Below, in pieces: positions 60,751 through 64,000 of a stretch of DNA of 64,000 nt; within the stretch, counting starts at the first letter, position 1; each line of letters opens with the position of its first letter. The DNA is from Bacteroidota bacterium (GTDB lineage Bacteria > Bacteroidota > Bacteroidia > Chitinophagales > Chitinophagaceae). Below the pieces are notes generated by a model. The model saw only the letters and a list, made by a program, of their open reading frames with translations. It made no database searches and was not told the DNA's origin. The stretch spans positions 493,434-557,433 of the forward strand of contig JAFDXL010000002.1 in NCBI GenBank assembly GCA_018267955.1, written 5' to 3'. The position numbers and the translations under genes were made by a program.

Positions 60751-63348
60751 TTAATCGATTACCAGTTTCTGTGTTACTCTTTCACCGTCTGCTTTTAGCT
60801 CTACAAAGTATACACCTTTAGCTGCTCCGCTCAGGTCCAGCCTTTGGCTGAAGGTGCCCCCGCTATGGCTGTAGCTTTGATGATATACCTGCTGGCCGGT
60901 GATATTCGTTACCGTAATATCCAGGTTCTTCAGCTCTGATGCACTGCGGAACTGTACCGTCACCTGCCCGTTAGTTGGGTTAGGGAACAAGCCGAAGTTG
61001 CTGATGGCACTGCCCGCATTTGTTATGCCTGCAGGTATCTTCTCTTTGAACATCACTATGTAATCCAGGGTCTCTCCCGATACATAGGCTCCGCAGCCCA
61101 GGTCTGACGGATCGTTCGGCGCCAGGTTGTTGTTAATGATCACGCGCATACCCGTAGGCACATCCCTGATCACCGTTTCAGGTACCGTAAAGGTATCTGC
61201 TACTGTAAAGTTCGATATGCTGGTATAGTTGGTAAATACTCTTTCGTACGGTACATCATATTCCTTGTTATTATTGAAGTCCATGAAGATCGTGATCTTC
61301 GCATCTGCATGTACACCTACTGGTTCTGTCTGGTAGGCTGCCATATGGTACAGGCTGTCTGTGTACAATATAATAGGATTATCATCTGTGAAATCACTAC
61401 GCCTTTGGTGCGCCAGCGGATTCAAAAGATGTGGGCTACCCGTATTCATTACATAGTCGCCCAGTGTAAAGCCGCCCAGGTCAGATGTGTCATTATCTCC
61501 ACCCAGGGACTGGCTGTAGCAATAACATTTATACCCCGCCTTGGGTACAATACGCACAGGCGCAGATGTAACGGTGTCTCCGTTACCATTGTTGGCAGGC
61601 GGGCATATCTGCTTAATGCGGTAATAAAATGGCTGGCGCCCAAAAGTACGGAGCAGTGTATCTATATTGGTTTTATTGTTCACACGGAACCATACAATAC
61701 TATCTGCGGAAACCTCCCAGGTACGTGCCAGGTCCGATTTCTTACGCTCATAAGTAGTATCTGTCAGCAGGTAATCATAACCGGGGCAAAGTTCCATCAT
61801 ACTCGCGTCAATGCTGCCCGGGTTATCTGCATTATTGCAGGGTTCATAACGTATATCTACCAGGTAGTCTTCAATTTCACCTTCCGCAGAACCAAAACCG
61901 CAGGAATCAGGATTACCGGTGCTGATGATCACGCGCATACCCGTCATACCTATCTTTGCCGTATTAGGAACGGTGAAGGTGGAGGACTCTTTATATTGTT
62001 CTACGGAAGCGCTCGTAATCGACTTTTTCATCACTTTTTCGCTTACTTCAAACACACCATTTTGGTTATAATCTATATATGCAGCTACATTAGCCGGTGA
62101 TGGCATTGTTGCATCGCCTGTTATTTCCGACACATCCATCTTAAAACTACTATCACGATACATTACAACAGGCGCTACAGAAAACTGGAAACTACTGTAA
62201 CTGTTAGAGGCCGTATTATTACCTATCGCCGGTGTAGCCAGGCCATTATCCAGCGCTATGCGCTGCTCGCCGGGCTCGGCAGTTATTTTCACATTGCCTA
62301 TATCAAGGCCGGAGGTTACCGCGGCCCCACCTTCACAATAGCAGTATTGGAATGGCGCTATATCGACATCCCAGGCCGGCGTAGTATAGGTTTGTCCTGA
62401 ATTGGTACACTCCAGGATACAACGATAGTATGCCTTGGTAGTAATGGCGTCGGTTATAGCGCTTGTAGTTGCACCGGGGATATTGGCCCACACGTTTCCA
62501 TTCGTAGATTTTTGCCATTGGTAAGTGATACCTGTGTAAGTAGCAGTACCCCCTATCGCTAAGGTAAAATTGCGATTAAGGCACGATAAGTGGTTCCCGG
62601 TTATAGCAAAGTTTGGCACTCCGGTACATGGTACTACATCCCACATATAGCTTTGGCCGTCTACAGGGCGGGTAGCAATAGTGGTTGTGTATGTGGTAGA
62701 TGAAGGAGTAGGAGAAATACTTGTATTAGGCAGTGTCTGATAATCGTTTGTATTCCTGGCTATGCCTATAGTAGCGCTGGCACTGACAACATTTCCGTTT
62801 TCAGGATGGTATTTAAATTCTATAACACCGGCTTCATACAATATTACCTGGAATGATATAGCCTTTGATACATTAGTTGTAGTCCAGGAGTATACAAATT
62901 CTTTCCACTCTACGGTAAATGTTCTGTTAGGTGCAGTGCCCTGGGTAAGATAGCTGGCAGAGCCATAAGATCCCACAAGATCATCCCAGAGAGGCATTAA
63001 GGCAGGTTCAATACCGGTTCCTTTATTATTGTACTGCAAGCTATAAGAAAGCCCGCCGTTCCCCAGAGTAATATAGCCATTAGAGCTTATTTTACATTGA
63101 GTATATACGCCGGTACAGAAAGGAAAAGGAAAACCAATATTAATCCCGGTTTCCTGGTCGTCATCCTGCGCCACTTTGGGAAGGTTGTTGCCCCCCACCA
63201 GGTAATTCCATGTCCCAACATAAGAATAGAAAGGGTAAGCAGCCGCTGTAGTAGGAACTTGTGCATGTGCTGTTTCTGCAAAAAAGAATAACAGTATGCT
63301 ACATAAAAATCCAAAAAAACTTTTAGCATTAGGGTTGAAATAGTGCAT
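60751..63348 (-). CDS. Large T9SS-secreted protein with GEVED domains, paralog
   Basis: Starting at the ATG at 63348 gives 865 residues; the TTG start at 63369 is less likely. Signal peptide 1-29 (ETAHAQ). The N-terminal domain (QDDDQETGINIGFPFPFC...SSNGYITLG) is a Kelch/jelly-roll-like beta domain. Then come an Ig-like segment, two GEVED domains (EGEIEDYLVDI and SGETLDYIVMF), and the T9SS type A sorting domain (FGLFPNPTNGQVTVQF...GVYFVELKADG). The last 150 residues are almost identical to those of the next gene, so this is a recent tandem copy. The middle and C-terminal regions resemble 27482-29968 more loosely. Confidence 0.87.
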   Translation of the reverse strand: MHYFNPNAKSFFGFLCSILLFFFAETAHAQVPTTAAAYPFYSYVGTWNYLVGGNNLPKVAQDDDQETGINIGFPFPFCTGVYTQCKISSNGYITLGNGGLSYSLQYNNKGTGIEPALMPLWDDLVGSYGSASYLTQGTAPNRTFTVEWKEFVYSWTTTNVSKAISFQVILYEAGVIEFKYHPENGNVVSASATIGIARNTNDYQTLPNTSISPTPSSTTYTTTIATRPVDGQSYMWDVVPCTGVPNFAITGNHLSCLNRNFTLAIGGTATYTGITYQWQKSTNGNVWANIPGATTSAITDAITTKAYYRCILECTNSGQTYTTPAWDVDIAPFQYCYCEGGAAVTSGLDIGNVKITAEPGEQRIALDNGLATPAIGNNTASNSYSSFQFSVAPVVMYRDSSFKMDVSEITGDATMPSPANVAAYIDYNQNGVFEVSEKVMKKSITSASVEQYKESSTFTVPNTAKIGMTGMRVIISTGNPDSCGFGSAEGEIEDYLVDIRYEPCNNADNPGSIDASMMELCPGYDYLLTDTTYERKKSDLARTWEVSADSIVWFRVNNKTNIDTLLRTFGRQPFYYRIKQICPPANNGNGDTVTSAPVRIVPKAGYKCYCYSQSLGGDNDTSDLGGFTLGDYVMNTGSPHLLNPLAHQRRSDFTDDNPIILYTDSLYHMAAYQTEPVGVHADAKITIFMDFNNNKEYDVPYERVFTNYTSISNFTVADTFTVPETVIRDVPTGMRVIINNNLAPNDPSDLGCGAYVSGETLDYIVMFKEKIPAGITNAGSAISNFGLFPNPTNGQVTVQFRSASELKNLDITVTNITGQQVYHQSYSHSGGTFSQRLDLSGAAKGVYFVELKADGERVTQKLVID

Positions 63349-63488
63349 AAGAAGGGAGTTTAATAACAAGAATAACTAATAATTCTTCTTCTAATTTAAC
63401 ATTTATCAGGTGTAGTATAGATTAAAATCTTAATAAAATTAATTTTAATATTTTAATTCATATTTATCTGATTAATAATCAGAAAAAT

Positions 63489-63516
63489 AAAAGGCCCCGC
63501 ATCAGCAGGGCCTTTT
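63489..63516 (-). terminator. Terminator of the truncated T9SS gene
   Basis: The 12-bp stem AAAAGGCCCCGC / GCAGGGCCTTTT has one mismatch (loop ATCA). On the minus strand the terminator tail is T-rich. Confidence 0.7.
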
Positions 63517-63540
63517 AAGCATTCTATTTATTTTAAACTA

Positions 63541-64000
63541 CTAGTTAATCACCAGTTTCTGTGTTACTCTTTCACCGTCTGCTTTCAGCTCTACAAAGTA
63601 TACACCCTTAGCTGCTCCGCTCAGGTCCAGCTTTTGGCTGAAGGTGCCCCCGCTATGGCTGTAGCTCTGATGGTATACCTGCTGGCCGGTGATGTTCGTT
63701 ACCGTAATATCCAGGTTCTTCAGCTCTGATGCACTGCGGAACTGTACCGTCACCTGACCGTTCGTCGGGTTAGGGAACAAACCGAAGTTGCTGATGGTGC
63801 TACCCGTATTTGTTATACCTGCAGGTATCTTCTCTTTGAACATCACTATGTAATCCAGGGTCTCTCCCGATACATAGGCTCCGCAGCCCAGGTCTGATGG
63901 ATCATTTGGCGCCAGGTTGTTGTTAATGATCACACGCATACCCGTAGGCACATCCCTGATCACTGTTTCAGGTACCGTAAAGGTATCTGCCACCGTAAAG
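63541..64000 (-). CDS. T9SS/GEVED protein, 3' part only (runs off the window)
   Basis: The open reading frame continues past base 64000, so only the last ~150 codons are visible; they end in TAG at 63541-63543. The segment holds the end of a GEVED domain (SGETLDYIVMF) and the whole T9SS sorting domain. It differs from the C-terminus of the preceding gene at only about four residues and mostly in synonymous third positions. It is the second member of a tandem pair. Confidence 0.9.
   Translation of the reverse strand, partial: FTVADTFTVPETVIRDVPTGMRVIINNNLAPNDPSDLGCGAYVSGETLDYIVMFKEKIPAGITNTGSTISNFGLFPNPTNGQVTVQFRSASELKNLDITVTNITGQQVYHQSYSHSGGTFSQKLDLSGAAKGVYFVELKADGERVTQKLVIN

Noticed and set aside
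61309..62100. Plus-strand 263-residue ORF inside the T9SS gene
   Set aside because: Antisense shadow of a long coding region with repeats; no start signal and no domain.

Overview
The window comes from the chromosome of a Bacteroidota member, most likely of the Chitinophaga/Sphingobacterium side of the phylum. Several Bacteroidota hallmarks support this: type IX secretion (T9SS) C-terminal sorting domains on three or four large secreted proteins, GLPGLI, DUF3667, DUF3127, DUF4836 and DUF4394 family proteins, TAnnTTTG-type promoter boxes close to start codons, and few Shine-Dalgarno sequences. No phage, IS element or CRISPR array is visible. Most of the window is ordinary chromosomal backbone in short operons separated by clear hairpin terminators.

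Layout. 1-2.5 kb: a cytochrome b561/MsrP-like molybdoenzyme pair, then a small lipoprotein gene lying inside an exact 22-bp direct repeat, then a GNAT acetyltransferase. 2.6-4.9 kb: a 3-oxoacid CoA-transferase operon (A and B subunits plus an ArsC/Spx-like protein), interrupted by a compact element with long inverted ends and a frameshifted S23/four-helix-bundle ORF. 4.9-14.4 kb: secreted proteins of unknown function, a MoxR/Mg-chelatase-like ATPase, ArfB, Dps, PurN, Hsp15, two lipoproteins and a DUF3127 OB-fold protein. 14.6-23.8 kb: a response regulator and sensor kinase, tRNA-His, an outer-membrane barrel, a TlpA-like protein, RNase Z, a STAS-like protein, ClpC, a DUF3298 lipoprotein and a GreA-like protein. 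23.8-30 kb: B12-dependent ribonucleotide reductase NrdJ, with two tandem DnaA-box repeats upstream, and a T9SS/GEVED protein. 30-38.6 kb: GcvH-VanZ, a heptose kinase/nucleotidyltransferase/glycosyltransferase operon, RuvB, a GT39-like transferase, a trans-sulfuration enzyme and a tandem-OmpA protein. 38.6-45.4 kb: an AT-rich group of thioredoxin-like/propeller-like secreted proteins, then a GLPGLI + TonB-receptor-like pair. 45.7-64 kb: PyrG, an M23 peptidase, YchF, PlsC, a DinB-like protein, twin DUF3667 membrane proteins, a DUF4394-T9SS protein, an AraC regulator, a flippase, the beta subunit of a 2-oxoacid:ferredoxin oxidoreductase, MurI, and two tandem, nearly identical T9SS/GEVED proteins, the second cut by the window end.

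The least ordinary structures are (i) the inverted-repeat element with the four-helix-bundle ORF between the CoA-transferase subunits, which looks like a 23S rRNA intervening sequence moved into an mRNA; (ii) the cassette-like insertion of a lipoprotein gene that duplicated the last codons of the molybdoenzyme gene; (iii) the paired DnaA boxes in front of nrdJ; and (iv) a locus where a thioredoxin-like domain and a propeller-like domain occur both fused and as separate neighbouring genes.
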